Source: Luteibacter mycovicinus
GTDB taxonomy: Bacteria; Pseudomonadota; Gammaproteobacteria; Xanthomonadales; Rhodanobacteraceae
Direction of reading: 5' to 3'
DNA: 64,000 nt
Assembly: GCF_000745235.1 (NCBI RefSeq)
Contig: NZ_JQNL01000001.1
Coordinates: 620,001 to 684,000, forward strand
Part shown: positions 54,646-63,454 of the stretch, one piece after another
Layout: every line of letters starts with the position of its first letter
Position numbering within the stretch: position 1 is the first letter of the stretch
Notes under the pieces: generated by a model
The model's input: only the letters and a program-made list of their open reading frames with translations
Database searches by the model: none
What the model was told of the DNA's origin: nothing
Made by a program: the position numbers and the translations under genes

Positions 54646-54671
54646 TCGCCACCGACGACGAGACGCATGCC

Positions 54672-56186
54672 ATGAAGACAAGCCAGTCCCGCCTCTATCC
54701 GGCGATCGCCGCCGTACTCTTTGCCAGCGGCATGTCCGCGCCGTCGATGGCCGCCGACAAGGTGACCAACGCCGAATTGTTGAAACTGATCAGGCAGCAG
54801 GCCGCGCAGATCGATGCGTTGAAGCAGCGCCTTGCCGTGGTGGAAGGCCAGACGCATGCTCCCGCCATGGCCTCCGCCGGTGTCGGTACTCCCGTCACGC
54901 CCACCAACACGCAGCCAGTTGCCAGCGAGGACGACCGCCGCCAGGCGCAGGTCGACGCGGCCATCGCCGACACGCGCGAGAGCGAGATCGCCGTCGCCAT
55001 GGCGCGCGGTGGCGCAACGAAATCCTCCGGTGGCAGCACGCGCTGGGGCCTCGGCGGCGAAGCCGGCCCGCTGTTCCGCAGCGACGATGGCTTCTTCACC
55101 TTCAAGCCCGACGGTCGCCTCCTGATCGACTTCACCCGTACCAGCGGATCGAATTACGACACACGCAACATCAACGGGGCGCAGATCACCAGCGCGCGCC
55201 TCGGCGGCGAAGGCACCGTCGGCGCACTCGGTTACCACGTCGAAGCGGACTTCGCCGATAACGTCGTCGCCCTGCGCCAGACCTACCTCACGTACACCGC
55301 GAAGCTGTTCGGCAACACGACGAAGTTCTATCTCGGCAACTTCCTCAAGGATCTCGGCACCGAAGGCTCGTCCGAATCGGCGCGCGTGCCCTTCATGCTG
55401 CGCAACGCCGCGACCGCGGTGGGCCAGCCCGTCGTCAGCTACTTCGGCATGGGCGCACAGATGCGGATGTACGGCAACAACTGGCATTACAGCCTGTCGA
55501 TCAACGGCAACGCCCCGAACAGTTCCACGTCGGGCACGCGCACCGACTCGACCACGTACCTCACCCGCGCGCACTGGAATCCGTGGAAGACCGAAAACGG
55601 CTTCCTGCATGTGGGTGGCTGGTACTACTACGAGAAGATCAGCGACGGCGTCACCAGCATCAACAACACGCCGGCCATCGCGCTCGACTACAATGACAAC
55701 CTCGCGGTATCGGCCAGCTCCATCGCCAATCCCACGCAGGATCGTGGCAAGGGCTATGAACTGGGCGGGGTACTGCGCAACTTCTGGCTGATGACCGAGT
55801 ACGGCAAGCGAACCATCGATTCGAGCACCGCCGACTCGGTCACGCGGCACGGGTCCAGTTTCGCCGCCGGCTGGATGATTACCGGCGAAGCGCCAGGGTT
55901 CTCCAGCCGTTCGGGCAGCTGGAAAGCGGTGAAGGTGAACAACCCGGTGACGTCGGGCGGCTGGGGTGCCTTCGAGCTCGCCGGGCGTGTCGACCATTAC
56001 GACTACGCGGACGCACCGCGCGGCGGTATCGGCAAGAGCTATACGCTCGGCGTGAACTGGTACCTCAACGACTGGTCGCGGCTGATGCTCAACTATGTCC
56101 ACTGGAATACGGATAACCAGGTGGGCAGTTTTACCGGGCCTGACGCCGGTAATTCGGTGGCGGTGCGGGCTCAGGTCGTCTTCTGA
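54672..56186 (+). CDS. OprO/OprP-type outer membrane porin
   Basis: 504 residues. A signal peptide (LYPAIAAVLFASGMSAPSMA) is followed by a coiled coil (LLKLIRQQAAQIDALKQRLA, ~35-60), a linker, and a beta-barrel from ~130 to the C-terminal Phe (RAQVVF), as in phosphate-selective porins that form trimers. The barrel has alternating patterns (FFTFKPDGRLLIDFTRTSGS and YTLGVNWYLNDWSRLML). Because it follows dctA and the hydrolase, it may import an organic anion rather than phosphate. The last 16 bases overlap the convergent methyltransferase gene. Confidence 0.88.
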   Translation: MKTSQSRLYPAIAAVLFASGMSAPSMAADKVTNAELLKLIRQQAAQIDALKQRLAVVEGQTHAPAMASAGVGTPVTPTNTQPVASEDDRRQAQVDAAIADTRESEIAVAMARGGATKSSGGSTRWGLGGEAGPLFRSDDGFFTFKPDGRLLIDFTRTSGSNYDTRNINGAQITSARLGGEGTVGALGYHVEADFADNVVALRQTYLTYTAKLFGNTTKFYLGNFLKDLGTEGSSESARVPFMLRNAATAVGQPVVSYFGMGAQMRMYGNNWHYSLSINGNAPNSSTSGTRTDSTTYLTRAHWNPWKTENGFLHVGGWYYYEKISDGVTSINNTPAIALDYNDNLAVSASSIANPTQDRGKGYELGGVLRNFWLMTEYGKRTIDSSTADSVTRHGSSFAAGWMITGEAPGFSSRSGSWKAVKVNNPVTSGGWGAFELAGRVDHYDYADAPRGGIGKSYTLGVNWYLNDWSRLMLNYVHWNTDNQVGSFTGPDAGNSVAVRAQVVF

Positions 56187-56878
56187 GCCGGCACCTGTTG
56201 CAGGACGGGCCGGAAAGATCGCGGCGCCGAGGCTACGAACAGCGCCACGCAGCCGACGACGGTGATGTCGACCTTGTCGAAACGCTTCGTGAGTTCGGCC
56301 CGCAGATCATCCAGGCTGTCCGTCGCGTTACCGAAGATACCCTTGCGGTTATAGAACGCCATCAGCCGCACGGCCGCACCGCTACGCACCACACCTTCCG
56401 CCAGGATGGTCGCACCGAAGATCACGCCACCCGGAGCGAGCAACGGCAGCATGTGGTCGAAAACACGGGCCTTCCCGGGCATGTTGCCCGGCAGGCAGTG
56501 CAGCAGATAGGTCAGGCCGATGGACGCGAACGGCTCGCCTACCGGTCGCACCGGCTGCAACACGTCGGCCACGTGGCTCTCGGGCGCGTAGCGCTCCACC
56601 CGCTTCGCCGCCGAGCGCAGGGCATTGCGGTTGAGGTCCATCAGCGCCAGCCGCGGCGCGGCCGGGAAGCGGCAATGATCCAGATACCACCCCGTGCCGA
56701 CACCTACATCCAGATGGTTAGAACTTACGTAACTGTCGTAGATCCCGAGGATCCGTGAGGTCGGACAGCGCCACACGGCGGGGTTGGAGATACGCAGGAC
56801 GAGCGTGTCGTAAATGGCCAGGGTCAACGGGGAATAGACGGACTGGCTGTCGTAATCCTTGTCTTCTTGCAATGTCAT
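56171..56878 (-). CDS. class I SAM-dependent methyltransferase
   Basis: 235 residues. The SAM-binding motif I is HLDVGVGTGWYLDHC, and the acidic motif II follows in LALMDLNRNAL. ATG 56878 (MTLQEDKDYDSQSVYSPLTL) is preferred; the frame to 56971 covers the 5' leader. Its N-terminus and hydrophobic core resemble small-molecule methyltransferases (Coq5/MenG-like fold), but the substrate is unknown. Convergent with the porin gene, 16-base overlap. Confidence 0.85.
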   Translation of the reverse strand: MTLQEDKDYDSQSVYSPLTLAIYDTLVLRISNPAVWRCPTSRILGIYDSYVSSNHLDVGVGTGWYLDHCRFPAAPRLALMDLNRNALRSAAKRVERYAPESHVADVLQPVRPVGEPFASIGLTYLLHCLPGNMPGKARVFDHMLPLLAPGGVIFGATILAEGVVRSGAAVRLMAFYNRKGIFGNATDSLDDLRAELTKRFDKVDITVVGCVALFVASAPRSFRPVLQQVPAQKTT

Positions 56879-57036
56879 TGGCGGGTTCCGGGGGCGGATG
56901 AGTGCGATGTGAGGAGATCGATGCCGCAATCCGTGCGCAGGGTAGCGGAACGTCGGCGCCACCTCTTTCACAATTGCACCCTAAAGCCTGGCCGACCCAC
57001 GCCGATCCACTAACAAACACGCTGAGCCGACCAACC

Positions 57037-57279
57037 ATGCCCGTCCAGCACGCCCGCCACACCAATCTGACTGCCGTCCTCGCCCAACTCGAACGCGAGG
57101 GTATCGTTGGCTATGCCGAACAGGCCGAGCACCTCGGCAACGTCACCGAGCACCGTCTCGCCTCGATGCACCAGGGCGGCACCATCGATGTGCTGTTCTC
57201 CCAGCATGTCGAGTGGGTGCTGCACCGACGAAAAGGCTGGATGGACGAACTGCATGAGGACGATCCGCTAGAGGCGTGA
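57037..57279 (+). CDS. small conserved helical protein, xanthomonad type
   Basis: 80 residues (NLTAVLAQLEREGIVGYAEQ, later VEWVLHRRKGWMDEL). It resembles small uncharacterised proteins of the order that end in an EWxLxxPxGWMD-like stretch, perhaps with a truncated helix-turn-helix. The ATG at 57037 is the natural start. A frame on the opposite strand over the same bases (57010-57255) looks less natural. Role unknown. Confidence 0.65.
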   Translation: MPVQHARHTNLTAVLAQLEREGIVGYAEQAEHLGNVTEHRLASMHQGGTIDVLFSQHVEWVLHRRKGWMDELHEDDPLEA

Positions 57280-57299
57280 GCGGAATCCGTCCCGTCGAT

Positions 57300-58313
57300 C
57301 TAGTGCCGCTGACTGAGCCAGCGTGCCTGATCGACCGCGTCGATCACGACTTGTGGCTTGTCGTACTGGATGTAGTGCCCGGCGTCCGGGACGATGATGT
57401 TGATACCACGCGTGGACATCGCCGCGACGCGCGTGTGCATCCCCTCCCATGAAAGGGTCCGGCGATAGCGTTCCTCCTGCGTTTCGTCATCGCGCTTCGG
57501 ATACGGCGAATGCGTCAGCACGATGAGAGGCATGTCGCCGAAGTCCTTCCGGGTAGCCCGGGTCTCGTCGGCGCTGGTGTAGTAGACGTTTTCCCGCTCC
57601 GACGCGATCGCTGCCTGCCAGCGCTCGGTGCTTCCATACGCTGCCTGAGCGTTGTCGATTGCCGGGCTGAAGCGTGGATCGTCGGTCGTGCCGACGCACT
57701 TCGCATACTCCGGCGTTCCTTTCTTAAGACCTTTTCGAGCGGCGTCGATGCATCCGTGTGCGTCCTTCAGATAGGCGTCGTATTTCGCCTTCTGATCCGG
57801 CGCACCGATGGCCCAGCCCTCCTCTGACTGATCCTCGTGCGAGCCTTCCACGATGACCAAGGCGATCACCTGGTCGCGATACTTGTCCGCGTAGACACGC
57901 ACGTTCAAGCCAGCCAGCGAGTGGCCCACCAGGATGAACGGCGGTTTCTCACCTGCGGCATTTAGCAGAGCGTGCAGATCTTCCGAGGCGTTCACTGGCG
58001 TGCCAGGCCGACGCGCGGCATCGCTGAACCCGAGGCCGGCGCGATCGAAGGAACATACCCGGCCGCGCTTCGACAGCTCAGGCTGCACCAGCGCCCAGGA
58101 CACCGTCGAGTCGCCCATCCCGGCATCCATCACCACAGTGGGCGAGCCCTGCCCGGTGCAGTATAGGTTCAGCCTCTGGCCGCTGCCGATGTCCACAAGA
58201 CGCGCGGCATGGGTGTAGACGGGGTCGGTGATGACACTCCCCGCAGCTGTGCCCGACGCTGCGCACCCCATCGCCGCAGCCACGCACAGAAGCCCTGCTA
58301 GCATTTTCGTCAC
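57300..58313 (-). CDS. exported alpha/beta hydrolase
   Basis: 337 residues with a GTG start at 58313 behind GAGGGGGAT; the upstream ATG at 58349 has no ribosome site. A signal peptide (MLAGLLCVAAAMGCAASGTA) precedes the mature enzyme. The nucleophile is in LVGHSLAGLNVRV, the acid near SHEDQ or VIVPDAG and the His in AGHYIQYDKP. It is a typical serine hydrolase of the 2-hydroxymuconate hydrolase/epoxide hydrolase superfamily with a cap. Substrate unknown. Confidence 0.85.
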   Translation of the reverse strand: MTKMLAGLLCVAAAMGCAASGTAAGSVITDPVYTHAARLVDIGSGQRLNLYCTGQGSPTVVMDAGMGDSTVSWALVQPELSKRGRVCSFDRAGLGFSDAARRPGTPVNASEDLHALLNAAGEKPPFILVGHSLAGLNVRVYADKYRDQVIALVIVEGSHEDQSEEGWAIGAPDQKAKYDAYLKDAHGCIDAARKGLKKGTPEYAKCVGTTDDPRFSPAIDNAQAAYGSTERWQAAIASERENVYYTSADETRATRKDFGDMPLIVLTHSPYPKRDDETQEERYRRTLSWEGMHTRVAAMSTRGINIIVPDAGHYIQYDKPQVVIDAVDQARWLSQRH

Positions 58314-58565
58314 TGAATATCCCCCTCGGATCAGGGACAAGTGTCGCATGCTCGAAGCGCGAGGGTTACACGGCTCGCCTCGCTTCGCGCACGACTGACC
58401 GCAAAGCCGCGCTGGCCAGCTCCACGCATCGTCGCCTGCCGTTAGGTCAACGACGCTCCCCGTATCGAATTTGGATGAAGCACCCTGCTGGTACCGTATC
58501 GACGACCTCGCGAAATCCTGCGACGTTTGTTAGCCTCGCCGGCCCATCGAAAGATCGTCCCCATA

Positions 58566-59450
58566 GTGAACTCCGTGAAAAAAAGACTTATCCCGTTGCT
58601 CCTCGTTGCCCTTCTCGCCGGTTGCGGCGACCGCAGCGCCAGCTACTCCATCGACAACCCGACGGATAAGCCGCTATCGCTGACCATCGACGGTAAGGCA
58701 TACGAGGTCCCCGCGAATGACGCCGAGAGCGTGTCGCTCAGCGCGGGAGAACACACCATGAAAGGGGACGTCGTCGGCGACATCCGGTTCATCTCGTACT
58801 ATCGCGGTCGGGGCGGCATCATCAACCCGACGCTGAGTGACTATGTGATTTATCGCCAGAGCTTCGAGAAGGTGAATACCAAGTCGCCTGGCTACCAGGG
58901 CAAGCTCGACACCATCGTACTCGACGGCGTGACGTTCGAAGGCACCATGAAGCAGTCGAACGCTCTTTTCATCGACAAGGACTGGACGTATGGCGTGGAC
59001 GAAGAGCTTCCCGACAGTGTGACCGAGCACGACAACGGTCTGAATAACACGGTGCATAACAAGGTCTTTCGTGCGAAGGACTTCATCGCATTCTTCGAAA
59101 AGAATGCGGACGCGAAAGGCTACTTCGAAGCGAATCGTCCGAAGAACCCGTCGCCTGTCGTTCACAAGCTGACCGTCCTCTCCCCGACTCTGCCGCCGAT
59201 CGACGATCCGGCTCTGGAGAAGCTGGCGGAACCGCTGCGCGAAAACTACGCGAAGTATCTGAAGGCCAAAGATGCGTCAGACCAGGAAGCCCTGCAGAAA
59301 GAAAATTTCACGCTGAGCATGGCGTTCTCCAGAGGCGCGATGGCGATCAACGACAAGACGCGCCTCTCGCCGGAGTCGTCCAGTCAGATCGATGCGTTTC
59401 AGCGTGCTATCGGCGAGGCATATGGGTCGACGGCGCTGGTCGAGCCGTAA
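58566..59450 (+). CDS. uncharacterised lipoprotein
   Basis: About 294 residues, starting at GTG 58566 or 58575. The signal peptide ends in the lipobox LLAGC. The first ~60 residues of the mature protein form a beta-rich module (YSIDNPTDKPLSLTIDGKAY), followed by a mixed region and a helical C-terminus (LRENYAKYLKAKDASDQEAL). No family recognised. No ribosome site is clear. A terminator follows 19 bases after the stop. Confidence 0.75.
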   Translation: MNSVKKRLIPLLLVALLAGCGDRSASYSIDNPTDKPLSLTIDGKAYEVPANDAESVSLSAGEHTMKGDVVGDIRFISYYRGRGGIINPTLSDYVIYRQSFEKVNTKSPGYQGKLDTIVLDGVTFEGTMKQSNALFIDKDWTYGVDEELPDSVTEHDNGLNNTVHNKVFRAKDFIAFFEKNADAKGYFEANRPKNPSPVVHKLTVLSPTLPPIDDPALEKLAEPLRENYAKYLKAKDASDQEALQKENFTLSMAFSRGAMAINDKTRLSPESSSQIDAFQRAIGEAYGSTALVEP

Positions 59451-59469
59451 GCGCCATCACAGCAAACGT

Positions 59470-59497
59470 GCCGGACACAGGAGAGTGTCCGGCCTTT
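59470..59497 (+). terminator. intrinsic terminator after the lipoprotein gene
   Basis: GCCGGACAC (59470-59478), loop AGGAGA, GTGTCCGGC (59485-59493), then CTTTG. The stem is strong; the U run is short. Confidence 0.65.
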
Positions 59498-59578
59498 GCG
59501 CTGATCGCTTCCAGTGCGAGTGCAACGCGCTGGCAAACCGGGTAAACGCTAAAAAACAACTTGCGGTTGGCTGTAGGG

Positions 59579-59794
59579 CTAGGCCTTGTACGTTTCCCAG
59601 CAGCCATCCTGGCGCTCGACCTTGACCACTACCGTGCCACCGGCGCGCTCGACCATCCGCGCGTAATTGCCGGCAAGCTCGATCGCTTCACGTTCGGAGC
59701 GGACCTCGTCGACCGGACGATGATCCGAGCGTACACGCCATGGGCCTCGCGCCGTCGACGGCGGCGAGATGTAGATCAGCACTTCTTCCGTCAT
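59579..59794 (-). CDS. DUF2188-like small protein
   Basis: 71 residues with the DUF2188 pattern: a first strand around GPWRVRSDHRPVDEVRSERE, a helix AIELAGNYARMVERAGG and a last strand TVVVKVERQDGCWETY. The family is small, often stress-associated, without known function. It overlaps the DUF3606 gene by 4 bases (ATGA), so the two are coupled. Confidence 0.7.
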   Translation of the reverse strand: MTEEVLIYISPPSTARGPWRVRSDHRPVDEVRSEREAIELAGNYARMVERAGGTVVVKVERQDGCWETYKA

Positions 59795-59970
59795 GCCTTG
59801 CCCAATGCCTTCCGGACATCGTCCGTCATGATGCCGACGCGCTTCACTGTCTCCCGAAGCTTGTCTTCCGACACGCCGAGAATCCGGGTCCAGTATTCGA
59901 CCTCGTAATCCTCATGGACATTAATGCGCTGCGCATCGCCGGGGCCGCGCTTGCTGGTGTCGTCGCTCAT
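59791..59970 (-). CDS. DUF3606 family protein
   Basis: 59 residues beginning MSDDTSKRGPGDAQRINVHE and containing VEYWTRILGVSEDKLRETVK, the hallmark of DUF3606. The start is ATG 59970; the longer frame to 60060 runs into the neighbouring gene. Often found with other stress-associated small genes; function unknown. Confidence 0.85.
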   Translation of the reverse strand: MSDDTSKRGPGDAQRINVHEDYEVEYWTRILGVSEDKLRETVKRVGIMTDDVRKALGKA

Positions 59971-60043
59971 AGCCTGCGCCTCGTTGAAGGTGGCCAAACG
60001 TGGCAGACGAAACGTCGAGCGTTTGTGGATCTGGCGCGAAAGT

Positions 60044-60292
60044 TCAGCGGATGAAGGCAAGGAGATCGGTCGCTTCCTCTTCCGTCAGCGCTTCGGCCTC
60101 GACGTCGAAAAGCAGGGATTTTCCGGTTGTTTCGTTGTTGAGACGGCTGCAGCCAAACGTGCGCAGGTCGCCTGACAGGACGTCGCCCGGCGAAATAAGG
60201 CCTTCTTCCAGCGTACCTACGGTAAACCCCGCGATTCGCTCGATGAGTGCGACACGAAGCTCGTGGTGGTACCAGGCAACCATACCTCGCAT
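60044..60292 (-). CDS. small hypothetical protein
   Basis: 82 residues starting MRGMVAWYHHELRVALIERI and ending LTEEEATDLLAFIR. It has a strong ribosome site (AAGGGAGGG) at good spacing, natural composition, and lies 73 bases before the DUF3606-DUF2188 pair in the same orientation. No family recognised. A four-residue-shorter start (second ATG) is also possible. Confidence 0.65.
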   Translation of the reverse strand: MRGMVAWYHHELRVALIERIAGFTVGTLEEGLISPGDVLSGDLRTFGCSRLNNETTGKSLLFDVEAEALTEEEATDLLAFIR

Positions 60293-60483
60293 GTGCGACC
60301 CTCCCTTCAGACGTGATACTGCTCTGTTGGGACGGCGATTGTGTGAAGGGGCGTGGTGCCACCCACGACTCTCGGTAGGTTTCCACCCCTTTCGCTTCGT
60401 CCAGGACGGTACCGGCGCCCTCGCCAGCGGATGCGGAGATACAATCCCCCGGCATTTCAGATGGTGGAATACACGGAGGTACG

Positions 60484-61155
60484 ATGAGCGACACGACCGA
60501 GTTTCGCGTTACTTACGATGGCCCGGCTCTCGAAAACCATGAGATGGATCCGCGCGAACTCGCGCCGGCACTTCTTGCCATGGCGGACCTGCTGGATGCC
60601 TCGGCCAAGGTTCTCTATGGCGACAAGGCCAAGGTGAACGTCAACGTCAAAGGTTCGTTCAAGACGGGCAGCTTCAACGTCGACTTCGTAACAGGCGTCA
60701 AGTGGCTGCAGTCGGTTCGCGACATCTTCGCGGGCTCCGAGGCAACCGCCATCGCGAATGCTTCGGCGATTCTTGGCGCACTGGGCGTGCTCGGAAAGAC
60801 GGGGCTCATTCCATTGCTGAAATGGCTGCGAGCCAGGCCAATCACTCGAGTTGAACTGACCGATCCTGCGGGCCGGGACCGCCCGCGGGCTCGCATCTGT
60901 GTCGGGAACGATTTCTACGACACCGAGGGCGCGACCGTGGATCTGTTGAGAGATGTCGGCGTGCGAAAAGCCATGGAGCGGGTACTCGCCCCGCTCGAAA
61001 CATCGGGCATCGACGTTGTCGCGCTCGGCCAGGGGTCGTCGGTAAATATCACCGTGGACGCGGGCGACCTCCCATCCTTCGTTTCGCCTGTCGCTGAGAA
61101 TCTTCGCCACCCGCCCGGCAGCGAAGCTCGGCGGTCTGCCCGGCTCTGGGCTTGA
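60484..61155 (+). CDS. conserved hypothetical protein, probably C-terminally shortened
   Basis: 223 residues. The N-terminal half (FRVTYDGPALENHEMDPREL, LAPALLAMADLLDASAKVLY, VNVNVKGSFKTGSFNVDF) matches, from memory, a family of ~280-300-residue proteins of unknown function in proteobacteria. Those continue with a beta-rich C-terminal segment that is not seen here: after SPVAENLRH the protein ends in a Pro/Arg-rich tail (PPGSEARRSARLWA). Truncation is inferred. It is divergent from the gene at 60044-60292 across 191 bases. Confidence 0.7.
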   Translation: MSDTTEFRVTYDGPALENHEMDPRELAPALLAMADLLDASAKVLYGDKAKVNVNVKGSFKTGSFNVDFVTGVKWLQSVRDIFAGSEATAIANASAILGALGVLGKTGLIPLLKWLRARPITRVELTDPAGRDRPRARICVGNDFYDTEGATVDLLRDVGVRKAMERVLAPLETSGIDVVALGQGSSVNITVDAGDLPSFVSPVAENLRHPPGSEARRSARLWA

Positions 61156-61213
61156 CGCCACCTCCGTTCCTGCCAAAATGACCTGAAAGTCATTAACTCG
61201 GTCGAGGTGTGCC

Positions 61214-62752
61214 ATGTTGGACGTTCTTATCGTTGGTGCAGGCCCCACTGGCCTGGCGCATGCACTCTGGCTGACGGCCCAGGGTGTGAAGGTCCGAATC
61301 ATCGACCGAACAGCCGGGCCAGGGACCACGTCCCGGGCCATGGCCGTGCAGGCCCGGACACTGGAGCTCTACCGGCAGCTGGATCTCAGCGACGAAGTGG
61401 TTGCCGCGGGTTTCCAGAACCGGGCCATGAATATCTGGGCGCGCGGAAAGCGTCGCGCCCGGGTTGCATTGCAAGACATCGGCAGCGGTCTGTCCCCCTA
61501 CCCCTACATCCTCGTCTATCCCCAGGACCTCCACGAAAAGACGCTGGTGGCCAAGCTCGCCTCCCTCGGCGTAAACGTCGAACGGGAGACTGAGCTGGTC
61601 GACTTTCAGGACAAGGGAGACCACGTCGAAGCGCGTCTTCGTAGCGCAGACGGTACGGAGGAAACGGCATCGGCCATGTATCTGTCAGCCTGCGACGGGG
61701 CAAGCTCCACCGTCCGCAAACAGCTCGGCATAGGTTTCGAGGGGGGCACGTACCGGCAGGTCTTTTATGTTGCCGACGTCGAGTTGTCAGGCCTCGAACA
61801 CATGGGCGAGGCGCATATCGCGCTCAACGGATCGGACTTCGTTGCGGTGCTCTCCTACAGCGATGACGGGAAGGCGCGGCTCATTGGAACCGTTCAGGAC
61901 GAGCGCGCACAGCACCCGGAAAGCCTGACCTTCGAAGATGTCGGGCAAGAGGCCATCGCGAGCGTCGGTATCAAGGTCGAGAAGGTCAACTGGTTTTCTC
62001 ATTACCGCGTACATCACCGTGTTGCCGACCGTTTCCGCGAAGGCCGCGTGTTTCTGATGGGCGACGCGGGTCACGTCCATAGCCCGGCGGGTGGACAGGG
62101 CATGAATACCGGAATTCTCGATGCCATCAACCTCGCCTGGAAACTCGCCGAGGTCATCCACGGCCGGGCGCCGGACGCGCTGCTCGACACGTATGCCGAC
62201 GAGCGGCAGGCCTTTGCACGCGAGCTGGTCAAGACCACCGACCGAGTCTTCAGCCTGATCACGGCGGATGGTGGGCTTGCCGACATCATGCGCAGCTACG
62301 GCGTGCCGTTGATTGCCAGTGCTGTGTACAAGGTCGGCCCTGCACGCGATCTCCTGTTCAAGATGGTGTCGCAGACGGCCCTGACCTACAAAGACAGCAC
62401 ACTAAGCGAGGGGACGGCAGGAGACGTCGACGCCGGCGAGCGCCTCCCCTGGGTCAGCATCGATGGACGCGATAATTTCGAATCGTTGGCCAGGATTGGA
62501 TGGCAGGTGCACGTGTACGGCACCGCGAAGGAAGACCTCAAAGCATGGTGTGGCGAGCGCGGGGTCGTGCTACGGGAATTCACCTGGACATCCGCGTATG
62601 AAAAAGCGGGTCTCCGGCAGGACGCGCTCTATCTGCTCCGTCCCGACACATGGGTTGCCCTCGCCGACCCCACAGGCTCGGTCGAAACGCTGGACTCCTA
62701 CTTCGCTTCGCGTTCTTATCGTCCAGGAGTAACCGACAGGCAGGATTTGTGA
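61214..62752 (+). CDS. class A FAD-dependent monooxygenase (PheA/TfdB type)
   Basis: 512-residue flavoprotein hydroxylase. The dinucleotide motif is LIVGAGPTGLAHALWL, the DG motif is LSACDGASSTVRKQLG and the FAD ribityl motif is FLMGDAGHVHSPAGGQGMN. The C-terminal thioredoxin-like domain (from ~400) is present. It uses NAD(P)H and O2, typically to hydroxylate aromatic rings or polyketides. The 3' end overlaps a TetR gene by 4 bases (GTGA), so regulator and enzyme are co-translated. Its substrate may also be the TetR ligand. Confidence 0.92.
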   Translation: MLDVLIVGAGPTGLAHALWLTAQGVKVRIIDRTAGPGTTSRAMAVQARTLELYRQLDLSDEVVAAGFQNRAMNIWARGKRRARVALQDIGSGLSPYPYILVYPQDLHEKTLVAKLASLGVNVERETELVDFQDKGDHVEARLRSADGTEETASAMYLSACDGASSTVRKQLGIGFEGGTYRQVFYVADVELSGLEHMGEAHIALNGSDFVAVLSYSDDGKARLIGTVQDERAQHPESLTFEDVGQEAIASVGIKVEKVNWFSHYRVHHRVADRFREGRVFLMGDAGHVHSPAGGQGMNTGILDAINLAWKLAEVIHGRAPDALLDTYADERQAFARELVKTTDRVFSLITADGGLADIMRSYGVPLIASAVYKVGPARDLLFKMVSQTALTYKDSTLSEGTAGDVDAGERLPWVSIDGRDNFESLARIGWQVHVYGTAKEDLKAWCGERGVVLREFTWTSAYEKAGLRQDALYLLRPDTWVALADPTGSVETLDSYFASRSYRPGVTDRQDL

Positions 62753-63378
62753 CAGAACAGGAACCTAAATGGAGCCGGCGCAAAGACGCCCGCCCACAGG
62801 AAATCATCGAAGCCGCTATTGATGAGTTCGTGGCCAAGGGGTACGCCAATGCAAAGCTGGCCGACATAGCCAGACGAGCCGGTGTGGTGAAAGGGACGAT
62901 TTACCGATATTTCGAAACGAAAGCGGATGTCTTCCGGGCGGTCGCCCGGCATCTCGTGACGGAGCACCTCAGCACCATCGAAAACGCGTCAAGTAGCGCG
63001 GACAACGACGTCACCACCGTCCTGCCAATGATCCTCTCGCAGGTCGCCGACAGGATGAGCGATCCGCGCGTTCCCGGTATCGTGCGCATGGTTCTGGTCG
63101 AGGGCCGGACGTTTCCCGACCTTGCGGCGGTTTGGCATGACGAGGTCATTGGCAAGGTCGCAGCGTTTTTGACGGCAAACATCCAGCGGGGCCAGTCGAC
63201 CGGAAGCATCCGGAAAGGAGACCCTGCGCTGATGCTCTTTTCCATCATGGGCCCGATGCTGCTCGGCGTCCTGTTCAGGGATACGTTTCCGGACAGTTCC
63301 TTAGCCCCCGATCTCAACGCGCTGGCCGCTCAGCACGCTGACTTGCTGAGGCACGGTATGGGTCAAGGGCGGACGTGA
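62749..63378 (+). CDS. TetR-family regulator
   Basis: 209 residues with GTG start 62749, inside the monooxygenase stop. The helix-turn-helix is near residues 20-60 (IIEAAIDEFVAKGYANAKLA, DIARRAGVVKGTIYRYFETK). The C-terminal ligand domain resembles the TetR_C group with SMPVLRxV-like hydrophobic helix bundle. Because it is downstream of and coupled to the monooxygenase, it probably represses that operon and is inactivated by the substrate or product. Confidence 0.9.
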   Translation: MTEQEPKWSRRKDARPQEIIEAAIDEFVAKGYANAKLADIARRAGVVKGTIYRYFETKADVFRAVARHLVTEHLSTIENASSSADNDVTTVLPMILSQVADRMSDPRVPGIVRMVLVEGRTFPDLAAVWHDEVIGKVAAFLTANIQRGQSTGSIRKGDPALMLFSIMGPMLLGVLFRDTFPDSSLAPDLNALAAQHADLLRHGMGQGRT

Positions 63379-63454
63379 ATCCGTCGGCCGAATCGGATCC
63401 GAACCCAGCGAGATCATGCCCGTCGACGTCTTCATCGACGTAGCCAAGGCAGCC

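Noticed and set aside
57010..57255. 81-codon minus-strand frame opposite the small helical protein
   Set aside because: The plus-strand frame has more natural helical sequence and a family-like C-terminus; only one of the two is likely real.
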